Part shown: positions 27,601-42,012 of the stretch, one piece after another | Position numbering within the stretch: the first letter of the stretch is position 1 | How the letters are laid out: every line of letters begins with the position of its first letter | Source of the DNA: Halictus rubicundus | Taxonomy: Eukaryota > Arthropoda > Insecta > Hymenoptera > Halictidae | Reading direction: 5' to 3' | NCBI RefSeq assembly: GCF_050948215.1 | Contig: NW_027489030.1 | Span: 62,001 to 126,000 of the forward strand | DNA length: 64,000 bases | Program-made: the position numbers and the translations under genes | The notes under the pieces: model-generated | Seen by the model: only the letters and a program-made list of their open reading frames with translations | Databases searched by the model: none | Told to the model about the DNA's origin: nothing

Positions 27601-30600
27601 CCTATCCTCTATCCTATCCTATCCTCTATCCCATTCTACCCTCTATCCTATCCTATCCTCTATCCTATCCTATCCCCTATCCTATCCTATCCTCTATGCT
27701 ATCCTCTATCCTATCCGCTATCCTATCCTCTATCCTATCCTCTATCCTATCCTATCCTCTATCCTATCCTATCCTCTATCCTATACTATCCTCTATCCTA
27801 TCCTATCCTCTATCCTATCCTATCCTCTATATTATCCTATCCTCTATTCTATCCTATCCGCTATCCTATCCTCTATCCTATCCTCTATCCTATCCTATCC
27901 TCTATCCTATCCTCTATCCTATCCTATCCTCTATCCTATCCTATCCTCTATCCTATCCTCTATCCTATCCTATCCTCTATCCTATCCTATCCTCTATCCT
28001 ATCTTATCCTCTATCCTATCCTATTCTCTATCCTATTAGATTCTCTATCCTATCCAATCCTCTATCCTATCCTCTATAATATCCTCTATCCTATCCTCTA
28101 TCCTATCCTCTATCCTATCCTATCCTCAATCCTATCCTATCCTCTATCCGATCCTCTATCCTATCCTATCCTCTATCCTATCCTATCCTCTATCCTATCC
28201 TATCCTCTAACCTATCCTATCCTCTATCCTATCCTATCCTCTATGATATCCTATCCTCTATCCTATACTCTATCATATCCAATCCTCTATCGTATCCTCT
28301 ATCCTATCCTATCCTCTATCGTATCCTATCCTCTATCCTATCCTATCCTCTATCCTATCCTTTCCTCTATCCTATTATATCCTATATCCTATCCTATCCT
28401 CTATCCTATCCTATCCTCTATTCTATCCTATCCTCTATCCTATCCTCTATGCTGTCCTATACTCTATCCTATCCTTTCCTCTATCCTATCCTCTATCCTA
28501 TCCTCTATCCTGTCCTATACTCTATCCTATCCTTTCCTCTATCCAATCCTATCATCTAACCCGTCCTGTCCTCAATCCTATCCTATACTGTATTATATAC
28601 TATCCTCTATCCTATCCTATCCTCTATCCTATCCAATCCCCTATCCTATCCTATATAATATCGAATCCTCCATCATATCCTATCCTCTTTCAAATAATAT
28701 CATCTATCCTATCCTATCCTCTATCCTATCGTATCCTCTATCCCATTCTACCCTCTATCCTATCCTATCCTCTATCCTATCCTATCCCCTATCCTATCCT
28801 ATCCTCTATCCTATCCTTTCCTCAATCCTATTATATCCTCTATCCTATCCTATCCTCCATCCTAACCTATCCTCTATCCTATCCTATCCTCCATCCTATC
28901 CTATCCTCTATCCTATCCTATCCTCTATCCTATCCTATCCTCTATCCTATCCGATCCTCTATCCTATCCTATCCTCTATCCTATCCTCTATCCTATCCGC
29001 TATCCTATCCTCTATCCTATCCTCTATACTATCCTATCCTCTATCCTATCCTCTATCCTATCCTATCCTCTATCCTATCCTATCCTCTATCCTATCCTTT
29101 CCTCAATCCTATTATATCCTCTATCCTATCATATCCTCCATCCTATCCTATCCTCTATCCTATCCTATCCTCTATCCTATCCTATCCTCTATCCTATACT
29201 ATCCTCTATCCTATCCTATCCTCTATCCTTTCCAATCCTCTATATTATCCTATCCTTTCTTCTATCCTATCCTATCCTCTATCCTATCCTATCCTCTATC
29301 CGATCCTCTATCCTATCCTATTCTGTATCCTATCCTATCCTCTATCCCATCCTATCCTCTATCCTATCCTATCCTCTATACTATCATATCCTCTATCCTA
29401 TACTATCCTCTATCCTATCCTATCCTCTATTCTATCCTATCCTCTATCCTATCCTATCCTCTATCCTATCCTATCCTCTATCCTATCCTATTCTCTATCC
29501 TATTAGATTCTCTATCCTATCCAATCCTCTATCCTATCCTCTATAATATCCTCTATCCTATCCTCTATCCTATCCTCTATCCTATCCTATCCTCAATCCT
29601 ATCCTATCCTCTATCCGATCCTCTATCCTATCCTATCCTCTATCCTATCCTATCCTCTATCCTATCCTATCCTCTAACCTATCCTATCCTCTATCCTATC
29701 CTATCCTCTATCCTATCCTATCCTCTATCCTATCCTCTATCCTATCCTATCCTCTATCCTATCCTATCCTCTATCCTATACTATCCTCTATCCTATCCTA
29801 TCCTCTATCCTATCCTATCCTCTATATTATCCTATCCTCTATCCTATCCTCTATCCTATCCTATCCTCTATCCGATCCTCTATCCTATCCTATCCTCTAT
29901 CTTATCCTCTATCCTAACCTCTATCCTATCCTCTATCCTGTCCTATACTCTATCCTACCCTTTCCTCCATCCTATCCTCTATCCTATCCTCTATCCTATC
30001 CTCTATCCTATCCTATCCTCTATCCTATCCTTTCCTCTATCCTATCCTATCCTCTATCCTATCCTCTGTCCTATCCTCTATCCTATCCTCTATCCTATCC
30101 TCTATCCTATCCTCTATCCTATCCTCTATCCTATCCTATCCTCTATCCTATCCTATCCTCTATATTATCCTATCCTCTATTCTATCCTCTATCCTATCCT
30201 CTATCCTATCCTATCCTCTATCCGATCCTCTATCCTATCCTATCCTCTATCTTATCCTCTATCCTAACCTCTATCCTATCCTCTATCCTGTCCTATACTC
30301 TATCCTACCCTTTCCTCCATCCTATCCTCTATCCTATCCTCTATCCTATCCTCTATCCTATTCTATCCTCTATCCTATCCTTTCCTCTATCCTATCCTAT
30401 CCTCTATCCTATCCTCTATCCTATCCTCTATCCTATCCTCTATCCTATCCTCTATCGTATCCTTTCCTCAATCCTATTATATCCTCTATCCTAACCTAGA
30501 CTCCATCCTATCCTATCCTCTATCCTATCCTATCCTCCATCCTATCCTATCCTCTATCCTATCCTATCCTCTATCCTATCCTATCCTCTATCCTATACTG

Positions 30601-33600
30601 TCCTCTATCCTATCCTATCCTCTATCCTATCCTATCCTCTATATTATCCTATCCTCTATCCTATCCTCTATCCTATCCTATCCTCTATCCGATCCTCTAT
30701 CCTATCCTATCCTCTATCTTATCCTCTATCCTAACCTCTATCCTATCCTCTATCCTGTCCTATACTCTATCCTACCCTTTCCTCCATCCTATCCTCTATC
30801 CTATCCTCTATCCTATCCTCTATCCTATCCTATCCTCTATCCTATCCTTTCCTCTATCCTATCCTATCCTCTATCCTATCCTCTATCCTATCCTCTATCC
30901 TATCCTCTATCCTATCCTCTATCCTATCCTATCCTCTATCCTATCCTATCCTCTATCCTATCCTATCCTCTATCCTATCCTATCCTCTATCCTATCCTAT
31001 CCTCTATCCTATCCTCTATCCTATCCTCTATCCTATCCTATCCTCTATCCTATCCTTTCTTCTATCCTACCCTATCCTCTATCCGATCCTCTATCCTATC
31101 CTATTCTGTATCCTATCCTATCCTCTATCCTATCCTATCCTCTATCCTATCCTATCCTCTATCCTATCCTATTCTCTATCCTATTAGATTCTCTATCCTA
31201 TCCAATCCTCTATCCTATCCTCTATAATATCCTCTATCCTATCCTCTATCCTATCCTCTATCCTATCCTATCCTCAATCCTATCCTATCCTCTATCCGAT
31301 CCTCTATCCTATCCTATCATCTATCCTATCCTATCCTCTATCCTATCCTATCCTCTAACCTATCCTATCCTCTATCCTATCCTATCCTCTATGATATCCT
31401 ATCCTCTATCCTATACTCTATCATATCCAATCCTCTATCGTAACCTCTATCCTATCCTATCCTCTATCCTATCCTATCCTCTATCCTATCCTTTCCTCAA
31501 TCCTATTATATCCTATATCCTATCCTATCCTCTATCCTATCCTATCCTCTATTCTATCCTATCCTCTATCCTATCCTCTATGCTGTCCTATACTCTATCC
31601 TATCCTTTCCTCTATCCTATCCTCTATCCTATCCTCTATCCTGTCCTATACTCTATCCTATCCTTTCCTCTATCCAATCCTATCATCTAACCCGTCCTGT
31701 CCTCAATCCTATCCTATACTGTATTATATACTATCCTCTATCCTATCCTATCCTCTATCCTATCCAATCCCCTATCCTATCCTATATAATATCGAATCCT
31801 CCATCATATCCTATCCTCTTTCAAATAATATCATCTATCCTATCCTATCCTCTATCCTATCCTATCCTCTATCACATTCTACCCTCTATCCTATCCTATC
31901 CTCTATCCTATACTCTACCCTATCCTATCCTCTTTCCTATTATATCCTCTATCCTATCCTTTCTTCTATCCTATCCTATCCTCTATCCGATCCTCTATCC
32001 TATCCTATTCTGTATCCTATCCTATCCTCTATCCTATCCTATCCTCTATCCTATCCTATCCTCTATCCTATCCTATCCTCTATCCTATCCTATCCTCTAT
32101 CCTATCCTATTCTCTATCCTATTAGATTCTCTATCCTATCCAATCCTCTATCCTATCCTCTATAATATCCTCTATCCTATCCTCTATCCTATCCTCTATC
32201 CTATCCTATCCTCAATCCTATCCTATCCTCTATCCGATCCTCTATCCTATCCTATCCTCTATCCTATCCTATCCTCTATCCTATCCTATCCTCTAACCTA
32301 TTCTATCCTCTATCCTATCCTATCCTCTATGATATCCTATCCTCTATCCTATACTCTATCATATCCAATCCTCTATCGTATCCTCTATCCTATCCTATCC
32401 TCTATCCTATCCTATCCTCTATCCTATCCTTTCCTCAATCCTATCATATCCTATATCCTATCCTATCCTCTATCCTATCCTATCCTCTATTCTATCCTAT
32501 CCTCTATCCTATCCTCTATGCTGTCCTATATTCTATCCTATCCTTTCCTCTATCCTATCCTCTATCCTATCCTCTATCCTGTCCTATACTCTATCCTATC
32601 CTTTCCTCTATCCAATCCTATCATCTAACCCGTCCAGTCCTCAATCCTATCCTATACTGTATTATATACTATCCTCTATCCTATCCTATCCTCTATCCTA
32701 TCCAATCCCCTATCCTATCCTATATAATATCGAATCCTCCATCATATCCTATCCTCTTTCAAATAATATCATCTATCCTATCCTATCCTCTATCCTATCC
32801 AATCCCCTATCCTATCCTATATAATATCGAATCCTCCATCATATCCTATCATCTTTCCTATAATATCATCTATCCTATCCTATCCTCTATCCTATCCTAT
32901 CCTCTATCCCATTCTACCCTCTATCCTATCCTATCCTCTATCCTATCCTATCCCCTATCCTATCCTATCCTCTATGCTATCCTCTATCCTATCCGCTATC
33001 CTATCCTCTATCCTATCCTCTATCCTATCCTATCCTCTATCCTATCCTATCCTCTATCCTATACTATCCTCTATCCTATCCTATCCTCTATCCTATCCTA
33101 TCCTCTATATTATCCTATCCTCTATTCTATCCTATCCGCTATCCTATCCTCTATCCTATCCTCTATCCTATCCTATCCTCTATCCTATCCTCTATCCTAT
33201 CCTATCCTCTATCCTATCCTATCCTCTATCCTATCCTCTATCCTATCCTATCCTCTATCCTATCCTATCCTCTATCCTATCTTATCCTCTATCCTATCCT
33301 ATTCTCTATCCTATTAGATTCTCTATCCTATCCAATCCTCTATCCTATCCTCTATAATATCCTCTATCCTATCCTCTATCCTATCCTCTATCCTATCCTA
33401 TCCTCAATCCTATCCTATCCTCTATCCGATCCTCTATCCTATCCTATCCTCTATCCTATCCTATCCTCTATCCTATCCTATCCTCTAACCTATCCTATCC
33501 TCTATCCTATCCTATCCTCTATGATATCCTATCCTCTATCCTATACTCTATCATATCCAATCCTCTATCGTATCCTCTATCCTATCCTATCCTCTATCGT

Positions 33601-35426
33601 ATCCTATCCTCTATCCTATCCTATCCTCTATCCTATCCTTTCCTCTATCCTATTATATCCTATATCCTATCCTATCCTCTATCCTATCCTATCCTCTATT
33701 CTATCCTATCCTCTATCCTATCCTCTATGCTGTCCTATACTCTATCCTATCCTTTCCTCTATCCTATCCTCTATCCTATCCTCTATCCTGTCCTATACTC
33801 TATCCTATCCTTTCCTCTATCCAATCCTATCATCTAACCCGTCCTGTCCTCAATCCTATCCTATACTGTATTATATACTATCCTCTATCCTATCCTATCC
33901 TCTATCCTATCCAATCCCCTATCCTATCCTATATAATATCGAATCCTCCATCATATCCTATCCTCTTTCAAATAATATCATCTATCCTATCCTATCCTCT
34001 ATCCTATCGTATCCTCTATCCCATTCTACCCTCTATCCTATCCTATCCTCTATCCTATCCTATCCCCTATCCTATCCTATCCTCTATCCTATCCTTTCCT
34101 CAATCCTATTATATCCTCTATCCTATCCTATCCTCCATCCTAACCTATCCTCTATCCTATCCTATCCTCCATCCTATCCTATCCTCTATCCTATCCTATC
34201 CTCTATCCTATCCTATCCTCTATCCTATCCGATCCTCTATCCTATCCTATCCTCTATCCTATCCTCTATCCTATCCGCTATCCTATCCTCTATCCTATCC
34301 TCTATACTATCCTATCCTCTATCCTATCCTCTATCCTATCCTATCCTCTATCCTATCCTATCCTCTATCCTATCCTTTCCTCAATCCTATTATATCCTCT
34401 ATCCTATCATATCCTCCATCCTATCCTATCCTCTATCCTATCCTATCCTCTATCCTATCCTATCCTCTATCCTATACTATCCTCTATCCTATCCTATCCT
34501 CTATCCTTTCCAATCCTCTATATTATCCTATCCTTTCTTCTATCCTATCCTATCCTCTATCCTATCCTATCCTCTATCCGATCCTCTATCCTATCCTATT
34601 CTGCATCCTATCCTATCCTCTATCCCATCCTATCCTCTATCCTATCCTATCCTCTATACTATCATATCCTCTATCCTATACTATCCTCTATCCTATCCTA
34701 TCCTCTATCCTATCCTATCCTCTATCCTATCCTATCCTCTATCCTATCCTATCCTCTATCCTATCCTATTCTCTATCCTATTAGATTCTCTATCCTATCC
34801 AATCCTCTATCCTATCCTCTATAATATCCTCTATCCTATCCTCTATCCTATCCTCTATCCTATCCTATCCTCAATCCTATCCTATCCTCTATCCGATCCT
34901 CTATCCTATCCTATCCTCTATCCTATCCTATCCTCTATCCTATCCTATCCTCTAACCTATCCTATCCTCTATCCTATCCTATCCTCTATCCTATCCTATC
35001 CTCTATCCTATCCTCTATCCTATCCTATCCTCTATCCTATCCTATCCTCTATCCTATACTATCCTCTATCCTATCCTATCCTCTATCCTATCCTATCCTC
35101 TATATTATCCTATCCTCTATCCTATCCTCTATCCTATCCTATCCTCTATCCGATCCTCTATCCTATCCTATCCTCTATCTTATCCTCTATCCTAACCTCT
35201 ATCCTATCCTCTATCCTGTCCTATACTCTATCCTACCCTTTCCTCCATCCTATCCTCTATCCTATCCTCTATCCTATCCTCTATCCTATCCTATCCTCTA
35301 TCCTATCCTTTCCTCTATCCTATCCTATCCTCTATCCTATCCTCTGTCCTATCCTCTATCCTATCCTCTATCCTATCCTCTATCCTATCCTCTATCCTAT
35401 CCTCTATCCTATCCTATCCTCTATCC
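24600..35426. repeat. Largest tandem duplication, 24600-30148 and 30272-35426
   Basis: The offset is 5672 bp at the left (TATCCTGTCC at 24612 and 30284; L at 25719 and 31391). It becomes 5278 bp after TCACATTC (about 26210/31882), because the second copy lacks 394 bp (about 26237-26630 of the first). L copies at 27051 and 28243 then match 32329 and 33521. The copies are nearly identical otherwise. Differences I noticed include CTAACCTATCC against CTAACCTAGAC near 24820/30492, CTATCTCC against CTATATCC near 25843/31515, ATTCGCTATCC against ATTCTCTATCC near 26850/32128 and TTCTGTATCC against TTCTGCATCC near 29327/34605. The right limit is a T/C difference at 30149/35427. Confidence 0.88.
27424..27620. 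repeat. Local 97-bp duplication of landmark T
   Basis: CCAATCCCC at 27424 recurs at 27521, so the T block is present twice in a row. The second copy has diverged: TTTCAAATAATATC becomes TTTCCTATAATATC. The same pair is carried in the downstream duplicate near 32702-32898. The 97-bp step (5 x 17 + 12) equals the indel between copies A and B at the window start. Confidence 0.88.
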
Positions 35427-36450
35427 CATCCTCTATCCTATCCTCTATCCTATACTCTACCCTATCCTATCCTCTATCCTATCCTATCCTCTATCCTATC
35501 CTTTCTTCTATCCTATCCTATCCTCTATCCTATCCTATCCTCTATCCGATCCTCTATCCTATCCTATTCTGTATCCTATCCTATCCTCTATCCCATCCTA
35601 TCCTCTATCCTATCCTATCCTCTATCCTATCCTATCCTCTATCCTATCCTATCCTCTATCCTATCCTATCCTGTATCCTATCCTATTCTCTATCCTATTA
35701 GATTCTCTATCCTATCCAATCCTCTATCCTATCGTCTATAATATCGTCTATCCTATCCTCTATCCTATCCTCTATCCTATCCTATCCTCAATCCTATCCT
35801 ATCCTCTATCCGATCCTCTATCCTATCCTATCCTCTATCCTATCGTATCCTCTATCCTATCCTATCCTCTAACCTATCCTATCCTCTATCCTATCCTATC
35901 CTCTATGATATCCTATCCTCTATCCTATACTCTATCATATCCAATCCTCTATCGTATCCTCTATCCTATCCTATCCTCTATCGTATCCTATCCTCTATCC
36001 TATCCTATCCTCTATCCTATCCTTTCCTCTATCCTATTATATCCTATATCCTATCCTATCCTCTATCCTATCCTATCCTCTATTCTATCCTATCCTCTAT
36101 CCTATCCTCTATGCTGTCCTATACTCTATCCTATCCTTTCCTCTATCCTATCCTCTATCCTATCCTCTATCCTGTCCTATACTCTATCCTATCCTTTCCT
36201 CTATCCAATCCTATCATCTAACCCGTCCTGTCCTCAATCCTATCCTATACTGTATTATATACTATCCTCTATCCTATCCTATCCTCTATCCTATCCAATC
36301 CCCTATCCTATCCTATATAATATCGAATCCTCCATCATATCCTATCCTCTTTCAAATAATATCATCTATCCTATCCTATCCTCTATCCTATCGTATCCTC
36401 TATCCCATTCTACCCTCTATCCTATCCTATCCTCTATCCTATCCTATCCC
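35427..36450. repeat. Satellite segment with L-T module at 35905
   Basis: Joins the 5.3-kb duplicate on the left to the 2852-bp duplicate on the right. It holds R near 35698, L at 35905 and T at 36350 (445 bp), all of the sub-family with CTATCGTATCC after L. Nothing other than satellite is visible. Confidence 0.85.
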
Positions 36451-39400
36451 CTATCCTATCCTATCCTCTATCCTATCCTTTCCTCAATCCTATTATATCC
36501 TCTATCCTATCCTATCCTCCATCCTAACCTATCCTCTATCCTATCCTATCCTCCATCCTATCCTATCCTCTATCTTATCCTATCCTCTATCCTATCCTAT
36601 CCTCTATCCTATCCGATCCTCTATCCTATCCTATCCTCTATCCTATCCTCTATCCTATCCGCTATCCTATCCTCTATCCTATCCTCTATACTATCCTATC
36701 CTCTATCCTATCCTCTATCCTATCCTATCCTCTATCCTATCCTATCCTCTATCCTATCCTTTCCTCAATCCTATTATATCCTCTATCCTATCCTATCCTC
36801 CATCCTATCCTATCCTCTATCCTATCCTATCCTCTATCCTATCCTATCCTCTATCCTATACTATCCTCTATCCTATCCTATCCTCTATCCTATCCTATCC
36901 TCTATATTATCCTATCCTCTATCCTATCCTATCCTCTATCCGATCCTCTATCCTATCCTATCCTCTATCTTATCCTCTATCCTAACCTCTATCCTATCCT
37001 CTATCCTGTCCAATACTCTATCCTACCCTTTCCTCCATCCTATCCTCTATCCTATCCTCTATCCTATCCTCTATCCTATCCTATCCTCTATCCTATCCTT
37101 TCCTATATCCTATCCTATCCTCTATCCTATCCTCTATCCTATCCTCTATCCTATCCTATCCTCTATCCTATCCTCTATCCCATCCTCTATCCTATCCTCT
37201 ATCCCATACTCTACCCTATCCTATCCCCTATCCTATCCTATCCTCTATCCTATCCTTTCTTCTATCCTATCCTATCCTCTATCCTATCCTATCCTCTATC
37301 CGATCCTCTATCCTATCCTATTCTGTATCCTATCCTATCCTCTATCCTATCCTATCCTCTATCCTATCCTATCCTCTATCCTATCCTATCCTCTATCCTA
37401 TCCTATTCTCTATCCTATTAGATTCTCTATCCTATCCAATCCTCTATCCTATCCTCTATAATATCCTCTATCCTATCCTCTATCCTATCCTCTATCCTAT
37501 CCTATCCTCAATCCTATCCTATCCTCTATCCGATCCTCTATCCTATCCTATCCTCTATGATATCCTATCCTCTATCCTATACTCTATCATATCCAATCCT
37601 CTATCGTATCCTCTATCCTATCCTATCCTCTATCCTATCCTTTCTTCTATCCTATCCTATCCTCTATCCTATCCTATCGTCTATCTGATCCTCTATCCTA
37701 TCCTATTCTGTATCCTATCCTATCCTCTATCCTATCCTATCCTCTATCCTATCCTATCCTCTATCCTATCCTATCCTCTATCCTATCCTATCCTCTATCC
37801 TATCCTATCCTCTATCCTATCCTATCCTCTATCCTATCCTATCCTCTATCCTATCCTATTCTCTATCCTATTAGATTCTCTATCCTATCCAATCCTCTAT
37901 CCTATCCTCTATAATATCCTCTATCCTATCCTCTATCCTATCCTCTATCCTATCCTATCCTCAATCCTATCCTATCCTCTATCCGATCCTCTATCCTATC
38001 CTATCCACTATCCTATCCTATCCTCTATCCTATCCTATCCTCTATCCTATCCTATCCACTATCCTATCCTATCCTCTATCCTATCCTATCCTCTAACCTA
38101 TCCTATCCTCTATCCTATCCTATCCTCTATCCTATCCTATCCTCTATCCTATCCTCTATCCTATCCTATCCTCTATCCTATCCTATCCTCTATCCTATAC
38201 TATCCTCTATCCTATCCTATCCTCTATCCTATCCTATCCTCTAACCTATCCTATCCTCTATCCTATCCTATCCTCTATCCTATCCTATCCTCTATCCTAT
38301 CCTCTATCCTATCCTATCCTCTATCCTATCCTATCCTCTATCCTATACTATCCTCTATCCTATCCTATCCTCTATCCTATCCTATCCTCTATATTATCCT
38401 ATCCTCTATCCTATCCTCTATCCTATCCTATCCTCTATCCGATCCTCTATCCTATCCTATCCTCTATCTTATCCTCTATCCTAACCTCTATCCTATCCTC
38501 TATCCTGTCCTATACTCTATCCTACCCTTTCCTCCATCCTATCCTCTATCCTATCCTCTATCCTATCCTCTATCCTATCCTATCCTCTATCCTATCCTTT
38601 CCTCTATCCTATCCTATCCTCTATCCTATCCTCTGTCCTATCCTCTATCCTATCCTCTATCCTATCCTCTATCCTATCCTCTATCCTATCCTCTATCCTA
38701 TCCTATCCTCTATCCCATCCTCTATCCTATCCTCTATCCTATACTCTACCCTATCCTATCCTCTATCCTATCCTATCCTCTATCCTATCCTTTCTTCTAT
38801 CCTATCCTATCCTCTATCCTATCCTATCCTCTATCCGATCCTCTATCCTATCCTATTCTGTATCCTATCCTATCCTCTATCCCATCCTATCCTCTATCCT
38901 ATCCTATCCTCTATCCTATCCTATCCTCTATCCTATCCTATCCTCTATCCTATCCTATCCTCTATCCTATCCTATTCTCTATCCTATTAGATTCTCTATC
39001 CTATCCAATCCTCTATCCTATCCTCTATAATATCGTCTATCCTATCCTCTATCCTATCCTCTATCCTATCCTATCCTCAATCCTATCCTATCCTCTATCC
39101 GATCCTCTATCCTATCCTATCCTCTATCCTATCGTATCCTCTATCCTATCCTATCCTCTATCCTATCCTATTCTCTATCCTATTAGATTCTCTATCCTAT
39201 CCAATCCTCTATCCTATCCTCTATAATATCGTCTATCCTATCCTCTATCCTATCCTCTATCCTATCCTATCCTCAATCCTATCCTATCCTCTATCCGATC
39301 CTCTATCCTATCCTATCCTCTATCCTATCCTTTCCTCAATCCTATTATATCCTCTATCCTATCCTATCCTCCATCCTAACCTATCCTCTATCCTATCCTA

Positions 39401-42012
39401 TCCTCCATCCTATCCTATCCTCTATCTTATCCTATCCTCTATCCTATCCTATCCTCTATCCTATCCGATCCTCTATCCTATCCTATCCTCTATCCTATCC
39501 TCTATCCTATCCGCTATCCTATCCTCTATCCTATCCTCTATACTATCCTATCCTCTATCCTATCCTCTATCCTATCCTATCCTCTATCCTATCCTATCCT
39601 CTATCCTATCCTTTCCTCAATCCTATTATATCCTCTATCCTATCCTATCCTCCATCCTATCCTATCCTCTATCCTATCCTATCCTCTATCCTATCCTATC
39701 CTCTATCCTATACTATCCTCTATCCTATCCTATCCTCTATCCTATCCTATCCTCTATATTATCCTATCCTCTATCCTATCCTATCCTCTATCCGATCCTC
39801 TATCCTATCCTATCCTCTATCTTATCCTCTATCCTAACCTCTATCCTATCCTCTATCCTGTCCTATACTCTATCCTACCCTTTCCTCCATCCTATCCTCT
39901 ATCCTATCCTCTATCCTATCCTCTATCCTATCCTATCCTCTATCCTATCCTTTCCTATATCCTATCCTATCCTCTATCCTATCCTCTATCCTATCCTCTA
40001 TCCTATCCTATCCTCTATCCTATCCTCTATCCCATCCTCTATCCTATCCTCTATCCCATACTCTACCCTATCCTATCCCCTATCCTATCCTATCCTCTAT
40101 CCTATCCTTTCTTCTATCCTATCCTATCCTCTATCCTATCCTATCCTCTATCCGATCCTCTATCCTATCCTATTCTGTATCCTATCCTATCCTCTATCCT
40201 ATCCTATCCTCTATCCTATCCTATCCTCTATCCTATCCTATCCTCTATCCTATCCTATTCTCTATCCTATTAGATTCTCTATCCTATCCAATCCTCTATC
40301 CTATCCTCTATAATATCCTCTATCCTATCCTCTATCCTATCCTCTATCCTATCCTATCCTCAATCCTATCCTATCCTCTATCCGATCCTCTATCCTATCC
40401 TATCCTCTATGATATCCTATCCTCTATCCTATACTCTATCATATCCAATCCTCTATCGTATCCTCTATCCTATCCTATCCTCTATCCTATCCTTTCTTCT
40501 ATCCTATCCTATCCTCTATCCTATCCTATCGTCTATCTGATCCTCTATCCTATCCTATTCTGTATCCTATCCTATCCTCTATCCTATCCTATCCTCTATC
40601 CTATCCTATCCTCTATCCTATCCTATCCTCTATCCTATCCTATCCTCTATCCTATCCTATCCTCTATCCTATCCTATCCTCTATCCTATCCTATCCTCTA
40701 TCCTATCCTATTCTCTATCCTATTAGATTCTCTATCCTATCCAATCCTCTATCCTATCCTCTATAATATCCTCTATCCTATCCTCTATCCTATCCTCTAT
40801 CCTATCCTATCCTCAATCCTATCCTATCCTCTATCCGATCCTCTATCCTATCCTATCCACTATCCTATCCTATCCTCTATCCTATCCTATCCTCTATCCT
40901 ATCCTATCCACTATCCTATCCTATCCTCTATCCTATCCTATCCTCTAACCTATCCTATCCTCTATCCTATCCTATCCTCTATCCTATCCTATCCTCTATC
41001 CTATCCTCTATCCTATCCTATCCTCTATCCTATCCTATCCTCTATCCTATACTATCCTCTATCCTATCCTATCCTCTATCCTATCCTATCCTCTAACCTA
41101 TCCTATCCTCTATCCTATCCTATCCTCTATCCTATCCTATCCTCTATCCTATCCTCTATCCTATCCTATCCTCTATCCTATCCTATCCTCTATCCTATAC
41201 TATCCTCTATCCTATCCTATCCTCTATCCTATCCTATCCTCTATATTATCCTATCCTCTATCCTATCCTCTATCCTATCCTATCCTCTATCCGATCCTCT
41301 ATCCTATCCTATCCTCTATCTTATCCTCTATCCTAACCTCTATCCTATCCTCTATCCTGTCCTATACTCTATCCTACCCTTTCCTCCATCCTATCCTCTA
41401 TCCTATCCTCTATCCTATCCTCTATCCTATCCTATCCTCTATCCTATCCTTTCCTCTATCCTATCCTATCCTCTATCCTATCCTCTGTCCTATCCTCTAT
41501 CCTATCCTCTATCCTATCCTCTATCCTATCCTCTATCCTATCCTCTATCCTATCCTATCCTCTATCCCATCCTCTATCCTATCCTCTATCCTATACTCTA
41601 CCCTATCCTATCCTCTATCCTATCCTATCCTCTATCCTATCCTTTCTTCTATCCTATCCTATCCTCTATCCTATCCTATCCTCTATCCGATCCTCTATCC
41701 TATCCTATTCTGTATCCTATCCTATCCTCTATCCCATCCTATCCTCTATCCTATCCTATCCTCTATCCTATCCTATCCTCTATCCTATCCTATCCTCTAT
41801 CCTATCCTATCCTCTATCCTATCCTATTCTCTATCCTATTAGATTCTCTATCCTATCCAATCCTCTATCCTATCCTCTATAATATCGTCTATCCTATCCT
41901 CTATCCTATCCTCTATCCTATCCTATCCTCAATCCTATCCTATCCTCTATCCGATCCTCTATCCTATCCTATCCTCTATCCTATCGTATCCTCTATCCTA
42001 TCCTATCCTCTA
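36451..42012. repeat. Tandem duplication with 2852-bp period, 36451-39160 and 39303-42012
   Basis: A constant 2852-bp offset holds at every landmark checked: TTTCCTCAAT 36479/39331, L 37557/40409, the private CTATCTGATCC near 37683/40535, CTCTAACC 38239/41091, TATCCTGTCC 38501/41353 and CCTATTCTCT 38971/41823. I saw no indel over about 2.7 kb. The 142 bp between the copies (39161-39302) is itself a repeat of the sequence 196 bp upstream (R and CTATAATATCG segment). Both L copies are truncated and have no T. Confidence 0.9.

Noticed and set aside
25719..32628. Four near-identical 99-residue frames (25719, 27051, 31391, 32329) as a small conserved gene
   Set aside because: They are the 428-bp L-T sub-family read from L to the first TAA (CATCTAACCC). 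Conservation reflects block duplication and shows no codon-position bias that I can see.
28243..35701. Pair of similar long frames (28243-30267 and 33521-35701) as a duplicated gene family
   Set aside because: The similarity comes from the 5.3-kb satellite duplication. The frames end at different variant stops and their residues remain the 17-residue repeat by-product.
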